Positions 16,265 through 27,290 of a stretch of 64,000 nucleotides of DNA are shown here, in pieces. Numbering within the stretch: position 1 is the first letter of the stretch; every line of letters starts with the position of its first letter. The stretch comes from Mycobacterium sp. Aquia_213 (lineage in GTDB: Bacteria; Actinomycetota; Actinomycetes; Mycobacteriales; Mycobacteriaceae). The notes beneath the pieces are model-generated. The model was not told where the DNA came from. It did no database searches and was given only the letters and a program-made list of their open reading frames with translations. The position numbers and the translations under genes were made by a program. Location: assembly GCF_026625985.1 (NCBI RefSeq), contig NZ_CP113116.1, positions 2,232,001-2,296,000 of the forward strand, given 5' to 3'.

Positions 16265-17590
16265 CTATCGCACGGATGACGCCGCGGAACCCCCTCTGAC
16301 CGGCAATGGAACCGCAGTTATCGCGCTGTTACCAACACTGGAGGGGTTGGTGGGGTAGTTGAGTTGGCCGACCGTCGCGGCCACTCGCAACACGTATGCG
16401 TCGCGTGGTTGGGTCGGATCGCGCCCGGTGAAGTCGGTGATGCGCTTGAGTCGATATCGCACGGTGTTTGGATGAACGAACAACTTGCGGGCGCAGGCCT
16501 CAATTGCGCCGCCGCAATCTAAGTAAGCATCAAGAGTTTCGATCAGCGTGGGCCCGGCGTCGGCCAGAGGTCCCATCACGTCGGTGTGCAACGCGACAAT
16601 GGCTGAGGCGTCTCCCATTAGGGCACGCTCCGGCAGGAGCTCTCGGGCGTGTACAGGCCGCGGCGCGCCGGCCCAGCCGGCGGCGGCGTTCATCCCGGAG
16701 ATGGCCTCGCTGGCGCTGTGATAGGCCGCGGTCAGCATCGGGGCGGTGGGCCCGATGACCACGGGGCCCGCAGAGAATGCGCTCAACAGATCGCCCAGAA
16801 ACTTGTCGGTCGGCGACAAGTGCCCCGACACGATGGCCACCAGCCAGGTGCCGTGCACGTCGGTGAGGGCCGCCCGTCCGTGATGAGCGGCGGTGTCGCG
16901 GACGATTTGGCTGGCCCGCTCGCTGGCAATCTCGCCGTTGGTGTTGTCGCGGCTGGAGACCGGGGTGCCGACCACGACCGTCGCCGGCGCGGTGGTGTCC
17001 CAGTTCAGCGCCGCCGCGCGGGACAGCAGCTCGGGGCCGGTGTCGCCGCGCACCACCGCGTCGACGACGCTGGCCTCCATCCGGCTGTCCCAGCTGCCCC
17101 GGGCCTCGGCCGCGTCCGCGTAGGCCGACGCGAAGCTGAACGCCAGGTCCCGGCTGTATTTCAAGATGCCCACGGTCAGCGCGGTCAGCTGCTCCTCGGA
17201 GCGGGCCAGCAGCGGCACGACTTCTTCGAAGAACTCCATGGTCACCCGCACCATGTCCACGCTGTGGCGCAACGCGATCCGGCGGGTGAGCTCCTGGGGC
17301 ACCAGCTCGAAGGCCTGCGCGGTGTAGCTGACGTTGCTATGTGGGTCCTGCATCCACTCGACGAAGTTCACCACGGCCGTCTGCACCACCAGCGCCACGC
17401 TGGCCCGCTGGGACGCTTCCAGTTCGGCGAAGAACGGCAATCGCTCGCCCATGGCCGTGACCGCCTCGGTCGCCAGCCGGCCGGAATACTGCTTCAGCCG
17501 CCGCAGGACCGATTCGGGGACCGTGTCCAAGGTCTCGAGTGGCGACCTCGGATGCTTGGCGAACGGGCCGGCGAAGGGGTTGTCATTCAC
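16265..17590 (-). CDS. mabR: PucR-type transcriptional regulator of FAS-II (MabR)
   Basis: A 441-residue regulator. The N-terminal two thirds form a sensory region. The C-terminal PucR/CdaR helix-turn-helix at about 360-405 contains the family pattern with ARKLFVHPNTVRYRLKRI. MabR (Rv2242) controls the fabD operon in response to long-chain acyl-CoAs, and its operator is present between this gene and fabD. The start is a GTG at 17590. It lies between aceE and fabD on the same strand, the same order as in M. tuberculosis (Rv2241-Rv2242-Rv2243). Confidence 0.92.
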   Translation of the reverse strand: MNDNPFAGPFAKHPRSPLETLDTVPESVLRRLKQYSGRLATEAVTAMGERLPFFAELEASQRASVALVVQTAVVNFVEWMQDPHSNVSYTAQAFELVPQELTRRIALRHSVDMVRVTMEFFEEVVPLLARSEEQLTALTVGILKYSRDLAFSFASAYADAAEARGSWDSRMEASVVDAVVRGDTGPELLSRAAALNWDTTAPATVVVGTPVSSRDNTNGEIASERASQIVRDTAAHHGRAALTDVHGTWLVAIVSGHLSPTDKFLGDLLSAFSAGPVVIGPTAPMLTAAYHSASEAISGMNAAAGWAGAPRPVHARELLPERALMGDASAIVALHTDVMGPLADAGPTLIETLDAYLDCGGAIEACARKLFVHPNTVRYRLKRITDFTGRDPTQPRDAYVLRVAATVGQLNYPTNPSSVGNSAITAVPLPVRGGSAASSVR

Positions 17591-17676
17591 CCCTAAAATC
17601 TACGCCCGGTTTCTGGAACTTTCCGCCAAAGCAGGCCCCGCGTCTTAGTGGTGTCTCAAGACGACGATTGTCGAGA

Positions 17677-17693
17677 GTGAAGTTAGTTTCACG
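17677..17693. repeat. First copy of a palindromic intergenic repeat downstream of aceE
   Basis: GTGAAGTTAGTTTCACG, exactly repeated 30 bases to the right at 17707-17723. The core is GTGAA-N7-TTCAC-like. In this copy the outer stem is imperfect (flanks AGA and TTC do not pair fully), unlike the second copy. Confidence 0.6.
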
Positions 17694-17701
17694 TTCGGAC
17701 A

Positions 17702-17727
17702 CGAGCGTGAAGTTAGTTTCACGCTCG
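17702..17727 (-). terminator. Candidate aceE transcription terminator hairpin
   Basis: Perfect 10-base arms CGAGCGTGAA (17702-17711) and TTCACGCTCG (17718-17727) around a 6-base loop, 16 bases after the aceE stop. There is no U-tract, as is usual for mycobacterial hairpin terminators. The inner part is identical to the repeat at 17677-17693, so this may be a dispersed hairpin repeat serving as terminator. Confidence 0.55.
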
Positions 17728-17742
17728 GGATTGGTCAGGCCG

Positions 17743-20532
<2,790 letters not shown>

Positions 20533-20704
20533 CTTCCGCTCCTGCTGTTGGAGGTTTCCTGCATGCGTGTTCGTCTCCCTATCGTGCCGTAAAGGCGCCT
20601 CGGGCGGGTAGCCGCAATCGGATCGCTGGCGAACTTCACCCGCCGACACGAAACCTCGGTGCGTTGAGGGCGCGGGCAATCGCCACCCGGTAACGTCAGA
20701 AACC

Positions 20705-21295
20705 GTGCTCACCGGATGGAAAGTCGTCCCTCGCACGCACGGGGGAGAGTTCCCCAAGCGTGGCGTGCTGGCGCTCGGCTGCATCGCCACCGCGCTGATG
20801 GGCATCGTGGGGTGTACCACCGTGACCAACGGCACGGCTGGGCCCGATACAAAGGTGGCTCCGGCCTATCGGCAGTCGGTCTCGTCGTCGGTGTCGGCCT
20901 CGATCGCGACGTCGAGCGTCCGCGAGTCCCAGCGGCAACAATCGCTGACCACCAAGGCGGTGCGCAGCTCGTGCGACTCGCTGGCCACCACCAGCAAGGA
21001 CGCCATCGACAAGGTGAATGCCTATGTCGGGGCGTTCAACGGGGGCAAGGGCACCGGCCCGTTCGAAGGCCCGGCCGTCGAAGCGCTCAACAACAGCGCC
21101 TCGACGGTGAGCAACAATTTCAACGATGCGCTGTCGTCGCAGCTGAAGGATGCGTTCAACGCGTACATCGACGCGGCGCATGGGGTGGCGAACGCGATCG
21201 GCACCCACGCGGGGACCGGCGAATTCAACCGTCGGGTCGATCAACTCAACGACACCAAGACCAAGGCGCTGAAACTCTGCCTGGCGTCCTTCTGA
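20705..21295 (+). CDS. Putative lipoprotein (Rv2240c-like)
   Basis: A 196-residue exported protein. A hydrophobic segment at about 20-36 ends in the lipobox-like IVGC with Cys37, so it is probably lipid-anchored outside the membrane. The mature part is Ser/Thr-rich and then helical, with two further cysteines (SSCDS and KLCLASF) that could form a disulfide. It diverges from aceE; 172 bases separate the two starts. The GTG at 20705 was chosen because the lipobox is then at a normal distance from the N-terminus. Function unknown. Confidence 0.75.
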   Translation: MLTGWKVVPRTHGGEFPKRGVLALGCIATALMGIVGCTTVTNGTAGPDTKVAPAYRQSVSSSVSASIATSSVRESQRQQSLTTKAVRSSCDSLATTSKDAIDKVNAYVGAFNGGKGTGPFEGPAVEALNNSASTVSNNFNDALSSQLKDAFNAYIDAAHGVANAIGTHAGTGEFNRRVDQLNDTKTKALKLCLASF

Positions 21296-21381
21296 GGCGG
21301 AGTGTGAACGAGCTTCTGGCTGTGCGACGATAATCCCCAATCGCATGGCGCGCAGGGTTGTGTTGTCGAAGGAGGTCCACG

Positions 21382-21804
21382 GTGGTCGCGGCGGATGACG
21401 CCTCGAACTACGCTCGCAAACTGGGCGTCCAACGAGATCAGGTTGTCCAGGAGTTTGGCTGGGACGAGGACACCGACGACGACATCCGCGCCGCGGTCGA
21501 GGAAGCCTGTGGATCGGAGCTGCTCGACGAAGACACCGACGAGGTGGTTGACGTCGTGCTGCTCTGGTGGCGAGACGGCGACGGCGACCTGGTGGACACC
21601 CTGATGGACGCCATCAGCCCGTTGGCCGAGGACGGCGTGATCTGGGTGCTGACGCCCAAGACCGGCAAGCCCGGCCATGTGCTGCCCGCCGAGATCGCCG
21701 AGGCGGCTCCGACGGCCGGCCTGATGCCGACGTCGTCGGTCAACCTGGGGGACTGGAGCGCCAGCCGGCTGGTGCAACCGAAGTCGCGCGCCGGGAAGCG
21801 GTAA
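21382..21804 (+). CDS. DUF3052 family protein (Rv2239c-like)
   Basis: A 140-residue acidic soluble protein (VVAADDASNYARKLGVQRDQ at the start), recognised as DUF3052, a conserved actinobacterial family of unknown function. The GTG at 21382 is preceded by GAAGGAGG at 21368-21375, which decides the start. Its stop codon shares one base with the ahpE start (TAATG), so the peroxiredoxin is co-translated. Confidence 0.85.
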   Translation: MVAADDASNYARKLGVQRDQVVQEFGWDEDTDDDIRAAVEEACGSELLDEDTDEVVDVVLLWWRDGDGDLVDTLMDAISPLAEDGVIWVLTPKTGKPGHVLPAEIAEAAPTAGLMPTSSVNLGDWSASRLVQPKSRAGKR

Positions 21805-22265
21805 TGCTGACCGTCGGGACGACGGCCCCCGATTTCACTCTGCGCGACCAGAACCAGCAGCGCGTCACCCTGAGCGCCTATCGCGGCGCCAAGAACGTTC
21901 TGCTGGTGTTCTTTCCGCTGGCCTTCACCGGGATCTGCCAGGGCGAGCTGGACCTGCTGCGCGATCACCTGCCCGAATTCGAAAACGACGACAGCGTGAC
22001 GCTGGCGATCTCGGTGGGTCCGCCGCCGACGCACAAGATCTGGTCCATCGAAAGCGGGTTCACGTTTCCGGTGCTGTCGGATTTCTGGCCGCACGGCGAG
22101 GTCTGCCAGGCCTATGGCGTGTTCAACGACCAGGCCGGCTATTCGAACCGCGGCACCTTCGTCGTCGACCGGTCCGGGATCATCCAGTTTGCCGAGATGA
22201 AAGAGCCCGGTGAGGCTCGCGATCAGCGATTGTGGACCGATGCGCTGGAGGCGTTGCGGGCCTGA
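21804..22265 (+). CDS. ahpE: Alkyl hydroperoxide reductase E, peroxiredoxin
   Basis: A 153-residue thioredoxin-fold peroxiredoxin, the exact length of M. tuberculosis AhpE. The peroxidatic cysteine is Cys45 in the segment PLAFTGICQGEL, with the conserved Pro38, Thr42 and a downstream Arg. It reduces peroxides, particularly lipid hydroperoxides and peroxynitrite, and is recycled through mycothiol and mycoredoxin. The sequence has a second cysteine, Cys101 (GEVCQAYG); as I recall the M. tuberculosis enzyme it has serine there and only one cysteine. It converges on the PPE gene with 12 bases between stops. Confidence 0.94.
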   Translation: MLTVGTTAPDFTLRDQNQQRVTLSAYRGAKNVLLVFFPLAFTGICQGELDLLRDHLPEFENDDSVTLAISVGPPPTHKIWSIESGFTFPVLSDFWPHGEVCQAYGVFNDQAGYSNRGTFVVDRSGIIQFAEMKEPGEARDQRLWTDALEALRA

Positions 22266-22277
22266 GGGTTTCGACTG

Positions 22278-23459
22278 CTACTCGGCAGCGGCTGCCAGAG
22301 CGTCCATGAGTGCGTCGACATTGAGTTGGGGTTGGATCGCGGCGGTTCCCGCCAGGCCCGGTGCGCTGGTTGCCATGGCCGCCGGTGCCGCAGCCAACGC
22401 GCTCGACGAGCTGGGCACAACGGGAGTGAAGACGGAGCCGGTAGTGATAGTGCCGCTGTTGATGGCGGTGACGAGGCCGGTGCTGGCGTCGATGGTGACT
22501 TCGACACCGGCGCCGGCGGTGACGGAGCCGCTGGGGATGGTGAACCCGGCGCCTCCTACCCAGGGCGGGTATGCGGTAAAGGTGCCACTCAGGAACGTGA
22601 AGCCGTAGGACTCCCTGAGCAACGGAGTTGCGTAGCTGCCGAAGATCTGTCCTTGGTACGACCAGGTGACGTAGCTGTCGGCTGTGAACGCGGCGCCAAC
22701 ACTGGCGTTGACGGGGTTGCCGGGGGTGACGGTGAAGGTCACGCCGGGTTCGATGGTGGCGCCGCCGGGTGCGATGTTGGCGGTGCTGCCGGGGGGCAGG
22801 GGCGGGTCGACGAGGTTGGCCTGCTGAGTGGCGAGGCTCTGGGTCATTTGGGTCAGGGATTGGGTGCGGGCGCTGGTGGTGTCGGCGGTGGTCTGGGCCA
22901 CCGAGGTGGCCTGGTCGGTCTGACCATTCGGGTTGGTGGTCTGCGGCGGTTCGTCGAACGACTGCAGCGTGCTGGCCGTTTCGGCTTCGGTGGCGTAGCC
23001 GTACATGGCGGCGGCGTCTTGGACCCACATCGCCATGTATTCGGCTTCGGTGGCCGCGATCGCGGCGGTGTTTTGCCCGAAGAAGTTGGTGGCGATCAGC
23101 GCCAGCAACTGGGCGCGGTTCGACGCGATCAGCGGTGGGGGCACCGTCATCGCAAACGCGGCCTCATACGCCGCGGCCGCCGCATAGGCCTGGGCGGCGG
23201 TGATGCCGGCTTGGGCGCCCGCGGCTTGTAGCCACGCCACGTAGGGTGCGGCCGCGCCGGACATGGCCATCGACGACGGCCCGAGCCAGGTCAGACCGGT
23301 CAGGTCCGACACCGACGCGGAGTAGCCGGCCGCCGAGGATTCGAGCTCGGCAGCCACCTCATCCCAGGCCACCGCGGCGGCCAGCAGCGGCCCTGATCCC
23401 GGACCGGCATACATCAGCCCCGAATTGACCTCCGGGGGCAACAACCCAAAATCCTTCAC
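22278..23459 (-). CDS. PPE family protein
   Basis: A 393-residue protein with the canonical PPE domain at 1-165: the Pro-Pro-Glu motif at 9-11 (LLPPEVNSG) and the WxG-type turn TWLGPS near residue 57. The C-terminal 200 residues are not SVP-, MPTR- or PPW-type; they are a Thr/Ser/Gly/Val-rich, beta-like region. No PE partner, ESX gene or espG is nearby. PPE proteins are exported by type VII systems, normally as PE-PPE pairs. A PPE gene next to ahpE is not expected from the M. tuberculosis order and looks like a lineage-specific insertion. Confidence 0.9.
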   Translation of the reverse strand: MKDFGLLPPEVNSGLMYAGPGSGPLLAAAVAWDEVAAELESSAAGYSASVSDLTGLTWLGPSSMAMSGAAAPYVAWLQAAGAQAGITAAQAYAAAAAYEAAFAMTVPPPLIASNRAQLLALIATNFFGQNTAAIAATEAEYMAMWVQDAAAMYGYATEAETASTLQSFDEPPQTTNPNGQTDQATSVAQTTADTTSARTQSLTQMTQSLATQQANLVDPPLPPGSTANIAPGGATIEPGVTFTVTPGNPVNASVGAAFTADSYVTWSYQGQIFGSYATPLLRESYGFTFLSGTFTAYPPWVGGAGFTIPSGSVTAGAGVEVTIDASTGLVTAINSGTITTGSVFTPVVPSSSSALAAAPAAMATSAPGLAGTAAIQPQLNVDALMDALAAAAE

Positions 23460-23536
23460 ATCTTGCTTCCGTCACAACATCGCCAACGCGTTCGCCGACC
23501 ATCGTTTACCGAAACGACGACGGTTCGTTCCGGGAC

Positions 23537-23589
23537 GGACTACTGCACTTTTCGCCCGTATCAGCGAAGGACTACTGCATTCATGAACG
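23537..23589. repeat. 11-base direct repeat upstream of the PPE gene and tRNA
   Basis: GGACTACTGCA occurs at 23537-23547 and again at 23579-23589, 42 bases apart, in the otherwise gene-free 190 bases between the PPE start and tRNA-Val. It could be a regulator site for the PPE gene or tRNA, or chance. Confidence 0.35.
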
Positions 23590-23649
23590 GCCGCAGGCTG
23601 GACGTTTTGGGTGGCGGGCCCGCGCCAGGTAACCTGCTGCGGGCGTAGA

Positions 23650-23724
23650 GGGCGCGTAGCTCAGTGGTAGAGCTCTGGTTTTACACACCAGCGGTCGGCG
23701 GTTCGATACCGTCCGCGCCCACCA
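23650..23724 (+). tRNA. tRNA-Val, anticodon TAC
   Basis: A complete cloverleaf. The acceptor arms GGGCGCG (23650-23656) and CGCGCCC (23714-23720) pair fully. The D-arm is AGCTCAGTGGTAGAGCT. The anticodon stem CTGGT/ACCAG encloses the loop TTTACAC, giving anticodon TAC (valine, GTA). The T-arm holds GGTTCGATACC. The CCA end is encoded at 23722-23724. Genes on both sides differ from the M. tuberculosis order, so this tRNA marks the left border of the accessory stretch at 23.7-28.2 kb. Confidence 0.95.
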
Positions 23725-23729
23725 TTGAT

Positions 23730-23747
23730 GAGGTGACGGCACACCTC
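23730..23747 (+). terminator. Possible terminator hairpin after tRNA-Val
   Basis: GAGGTG (23730-23735) and CACCTC (23742-23747) form a 6-base stem with a 6-base loop directly after the tRNA CCA end. There is no U-tract. The short stem makes this a modest candidate. Confidence 0.4.
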
Positions 23748-23886
23748 GCCGGGTAACCCACGTATCCCCAGCCAGAGAGCCGGAAATCTGTGCAAAGCTG
23801 CTGCCGCCATTCGACGGTTAGCATGGGTTTTTAAGCGGCCATCGCGGCGGGAAGCGGAAGGGCGCCGTCACGACGAAGGTGCAAAT

Positions 23887-24579
23887 ATGCCATCTGAACA
23901 TGCGCCGCCCCCGCCCAAATCGGCGCCGGGATGGTACCCCGATCCCGCCGGGGTAGGCCACGGGTTGCAACGGTACTTCGACGGCCGCAACTGGACCAGC
24001 GAGTGGGCTTTCGCGACAGACTCCACGGAGCCGCAGAAGAAAGGTATATCGGGAAAGGCGACCCTGGCCCTGGCGGCACTCAGCACGCTCGTTCTTCTCA
24101 TCATCGTCGGCAAGAGCTGGGGTTTCGACGCAAAGAATGACAGCCAATCGACGTCGGGAAGCAGTCCGACCACGGCGGGACCCTCGACACTGACCGAGGC
24201 GGCGCCACCGACACCGACCGGCCCCAAGAAGCCGGACGGCGTAGCCTTCGCCACTGCTCCAGGCCCCAACGGCGACGTCGTCAACGCGCGATTCGCGATT
24301 CGTGACAACTACACCGAGACGATGATCAAAGACGGTGCGCGGCTCGACACCATCGACATTCTCAGGTACGCAAGAGCGACCTACCCCGACGCTTCCGCGG
24401 TGAACGTTCAGGGCACCTTCCCGATGACCGACCCGTACGGCAATACCTCGACTCAGGTTGCCATCGACCTCACGTATTCACGAGAAACGTTGAACAAGAT
24501 CAACTTCGATGGCGTGAGCAAAATCAGCATCTGGGAGATCCGCGATTCCGGCTCCGTTCTTGCGGCCTTTGAGCCCTAG
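23887..24579 (+). CDS. Membrane-anchored protein with N-terminal DUF2510
   Basis: A 230-residue protein. The N-terminal DUF2510 motif (APGWYPDPAG at 13-22, then LQRYFDGRNW at 27-36) faces the cytosol. One transmembrane helix at about 58-76 is followed by a Thr/Pro/Ser-rich linker and an extracytoplasmic domain of about 125 residues. DUF2510 is a short actinobacterial module often found on membrane proteins; its role is unknown. The next gene begins 3 bases after the stop and encodes a lipoprotein, so the two probably form an operon and may act together at the outer face of the membrane. Confidence 0.8.
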   Translation: MPSEHAPPPPKSAPGWYPDPAGVGHGLQRYFDGRNWTSEWAFATDSTEPQKKGISGKATLALAALSTLVLLIIVGKSWGFDAKNDSQSTSGSSPTTAGPSTLTEAAPPTPTGPKKPDGVAFATAPGPNGDVVNARFAIRDNYTETMIKDGARLDTIDILRYARATYPDASAVNVQGTFPMTDPYGNTSTQVAIDLTYSRETLNKINFDGVSKISIWEIRDSGSVLAAFEP

Positions 24580-24582
24580 CCG

Positions 24583-26448
24583 ATGAAGGTCGCGCTTGGT
24601 GCGCTCGTCGGATGTCTGCTCGCGACAACGCTCGTCGGGTGTTCGTCCACGCGACCGTGGTGGACCGGGCTCAAGCCGGCCGAGTCTGGCTCCTGCCCGA
24701 CGGTGGCGCCGCCGGCGGGCGCCGCGGGCAGGGTCACTTTCGACCCATCCCAGCTCGTCGCCGGGGACGCCGCTAACCCGGACGTTCGGGGCGTGATGGG
24801 CGCCATCGTGGCATTGCACCAGTCCTGGATCGGCGCCGATGCGGACGCATACGTCGATCGCGTCACGTCGGACGTGACGCGTCTGACCTCGTGGTCCGGC
24901 GGTATCCAGTCCGGCCCGCAAGAGGTGGCGCGGGGGCTGCCCGACGAGTGGGGCTTCCTCGAGCTCGCCCCCGACGGTCACACGCGCTCGGCGAATATCA
25001 CCATCCGTCGCGCCGAGGTGGCCGTCCGCGGCGAAACCGCCACGGCGCTCTATTGGGCCGATTTGGTTTCCGGCGAGACGACGAGCATCCACCACCATGT
25101 CAGCGATTGGGCCTATGGCAACCGCGGTCTGATCCTCCAGGCGTTCGTGAAAGAGGGCGGTTGCTGGAAGCTTTCGCACGAGTCGGACTCGTGGTGGCTC
25201 GCCTACGATCCGGTGGCCAAGATGCCGGCGACGTCGGGCACGGCGAGCTTCCGCTACGACTTCACTTATCCGGTCAATGATCTCGCGCGCGCCGTCCGGT
25301 TCTATTCGACATTCGTTGGGGAACCGGAGGTTCAGACCCCGACCTACGCCGCATTCGACATGGGCGGCCCGCGTCTGGTCCTCGACAGCACCGGCCTCGA
25401 CGGGTTCGCGCCGGTCCGGCCGGGCCTGCCGAACGGATACAACACGATCTATGTGGACGACCTCGCGAAAACCGTTGTGCGCCTTGAGGCCGCCGGCACC
25501 AAGTTCCTCACCGGCATACGCAACCGGGGCTCCGACCTCTCCGCGGTCGGAAGTGACACCGCCGGAAACGTTTTCGTGCTCATGCAACGGGTCTACCCCG
25601 TCGGGGACTATCCCGCGCCGGGCCCACCCTCCGTCGAAGCGGAGAACGGCACGCCGGCGGGCGTCGTCTCCGCGGTCCGACAGCTGGCGGGCGCCTGGCT
25701 GCAAACCGACGAGCACGGCGTCATGGCCGCGGGCATCGGGAACGACAGCCGGTGGTTCGACAGCAGCCGGCTCAATAACCGCGGCATCGATCACGGCCCA
25801 AGCGGCATCCGCGACGGTCTTGCCGCGAACTGGAATCAGTACGACCGCTCGAAATCCGGACTGGCCGCACGCATGAGCATCCGATCGCTGCGCGCCAAAC
25901 GCTTCGGCACGGGCGCGATTGTCACCTACGAGCGAGAGCTTTCGGGTCAGGGTGAGCATCCGTTCAAGCAAGTCGCCTTCGTGACGCACGTCTTCGACAC
26001 TGGCGCCGACGGCGGCATGCAACTCTCCGACACGTTCATCACGAAGATGCACCACCCCACGGGCGAGGTAGGAAACTTGGACTACGTCGAGACACCGGAG
26101 CCCGATCTGCAAGCCGCGCGGAACTTCTACGGCGACACGATGAGCTTCGGAAAGCCGTACTCTGACGAATCTTGGTATGGCTTTTGGAGTATCAAGTCCG
26201 TATTCGGGATCTATACCGCCGATCGCGCGGAGGGCGTTGCGGCCGGGCGCGCCAACAGCTCCGCCAGCCTGGTTATCAATTCGGTCGCGGATACGCGCGC
26301 CCAGCTCGAGGCGATGGGATCGACTTTTCCGGTGATCCCGTCCATCAATTCGAGGGGCGGAACCGACGACGAGGGAAACTACTTGACGTTGCTCGCGACC
26401 GATAGCGAGGGCAACGCGGTTGTCTTCTCGGAATACAACAACTACTAG
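24583..26448 (+). CDS. Lipoprotein with two tandem SnoaL-like plus VOC (glyoxalase-fold) units
   Basis: A 621-residue lipoprotein. The signal peptide ends in the lipobox LVGC with lipidated Cys20. The mature protein reads as two similar halves. Residues about 65-205 are SnoaL/NTF2-like and 220-345 VOC/glyoxalase-like (segment FTYPVNDLARAVRFYSTFVG). Residues about 365-485 are a second SnoaL-like region and 490-620 a second VOC-like one (LDYVETPEPDLQAARNFYGD). Both folds are small-molecule pockets normally cytosolic; here they are anchored outside the membrane. Domain calls are by eye from characteristic segments, not a profile search. It starts 3 bases after the DUF2510 gene. Substrate unknown. 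Confidence 0.75.
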   Translation: MKVALGALVGCLLATTLVGCSSTRPWWTGLKPAESGSCPTVAPPAGAAGRVTFDPSQLVAGDAANPDVRGVMGAIVALHQSWIGADADAYVDRVTSDVTRLTSWSGGIQSGPQEVARGLPDEWGFLELAPDGHTRSANITIRRAEVAVRGETATALYWADLVSGETTSIHHHVSDWAYGNRGLILQAFVKEGGCWKLSHESDSWWLAYDPVAKMPATSGTASFRYDFTYPVNDLARAVRFYSTFVGEPEVQTPTYAAFDMGGPRLVLDSTGLDGFAPVRPGLPNGYNTIYVDDLAKTVVRLEAAGTKFLTGIRNRGSDLSAVGSDTAGNVFVLMQRVYPVGDYPAPGPPSVEAENGTPAGVVSAVRQLAGAWLQTDEHGVMAAGIGNDSRWFDSSRLNNRGIDHGPSGIRDGLAANWNQYDRSKSGLAARMSIRSLRAKRFGTGAIVTYERELSGQGEHPFKQVAFVTHVFDTGADGGMQLSDTFITKMHHPTGEVGNLDYVETPEPDLQAARNFYGDTMSFGKPYSDESWYGFWSIKSVFGIYTADRAEGVAAGRANSSASLVINSVADTRAQLEAMGSTFPVIPSINSRGGTDDEGNYLTLLATDSEGNAVVFSEYNNY

Positions 26449-26529
26449 TCGGATTGTTACCCCGGACTGCGTCGCGCGGGCCCGCGAGGCAGCCGTCGCG
26501 ATGACCGAACCCGCGCGGTAGGCGTTCGG

Positions 26530-26832
26530 ATGAACGCGAGGTGTTCCATTGTCGCTAATGACCTGGGTATGGCATTGTCTGGGGGCGTGACCGAGCTACC
26601 CGGTTTCGAGAGCGCGAGCGCTGCCCACGCGGCAGCTGCCGTCGGACCGCTGTCTGCCGCGAATCAACCGGCGACCAAGGCAGATCTGTATGCCGCCGTC
26701 GATGCCCTGCGCGCCGATATGCGCGAGCTGATGAACGAGGTCCGCAAACTGGTTGCCGAAGCGGATCGTCGGGTGACCGAGGCCGAGGGGGCCAAAGGGG
26801 TCGATCGCCCCGACCTCGACGACGCGTGGTGA
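26530..26832 (+). CDS. Small helical protein, hypothetical
   Basis: An up to 100-residue protein. From residue 48 on it is an amphipathic alpha-helix or short coiled coil (segment ATKADLYAAVDALRADMREL and beyond), resembling the DUF1640-like helical regions that oligomerise. Codon third positions are mostly G or C, as in real genes here. The start is uncertain: ATG at 26530, ATG at 26569 or GTG at 26586; the helical part is unaffected. No signal or membrane segment. Function unknown. Confidence 0.45.
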   Translation: MNARCSIVANDLGMALSGGVTELPGFESASAAHAAAAVGPLSAANQPATKADLYAAVDALRADMRELMNEVRKLVAEADRRVTEAEGAKGVDRPDLDDAW

Positions 26833-27290
26833 TGGGTCTCACTCGGCGAGATCGTCGGACTGTGCGGGTGTTGTAGCACCCCAACCAGCCACCCCGCGAC
26901 ATCGAAAGACGCTCGTTCAGTTGCTGTTTCCCAATCCGGAAAACATCTTTCGCAGCTCGGACTACAGCCAGCCAACGCCGAGCGCCGGCGGTACGATCTT
27001 GCTATGCCGTTGGCCAGCGGCAGTGCGATTGCTGGGCGCATCGTCCTGCGGCTGCTGGGATTTATCGAGATGGACGAAGTTCACTTCGCCCGTCATCTCA
27101 GGTTGTCCGGCGGCACATCGCTCAGAGTATTGAGCACCGGCGTCTTCGCCGGACGACGCCTACCACCGATGTCTCCTGAGAGACGGATCCGGCGCGCGTC
27201 AACGACGACACCCGCACACGATCACACCTGCGGCCCAGGTGATTATCCGAAGTCCGTCGGGACGGGCTCTTGCAGAACGGAAGTCCTCTC
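26833..27290. other. 458-base stretch without a convincing gene
   Basis: An open frame at 27004-27297 exists but has no recognisable domain and an Arg-rich, low-complexity tail, so it is not called. The stretch contains a near-perfect palindrome at 27075-27088 and must hold the promoter of the proline-rich secreted protein. It may include decayed coding sequence. Confidence 0.4.
27075..27088. promoter_or_regulatory. Short palindrome, possible operator
   Basis: CGAAGT (27075-27080), two bases, then ACTTCG (27083-27088). It lies about 200 bases upstream of the proline-rich secreted protein. The sequence shows a good dyad but no link to a known regulator. Confidence 0.3.
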
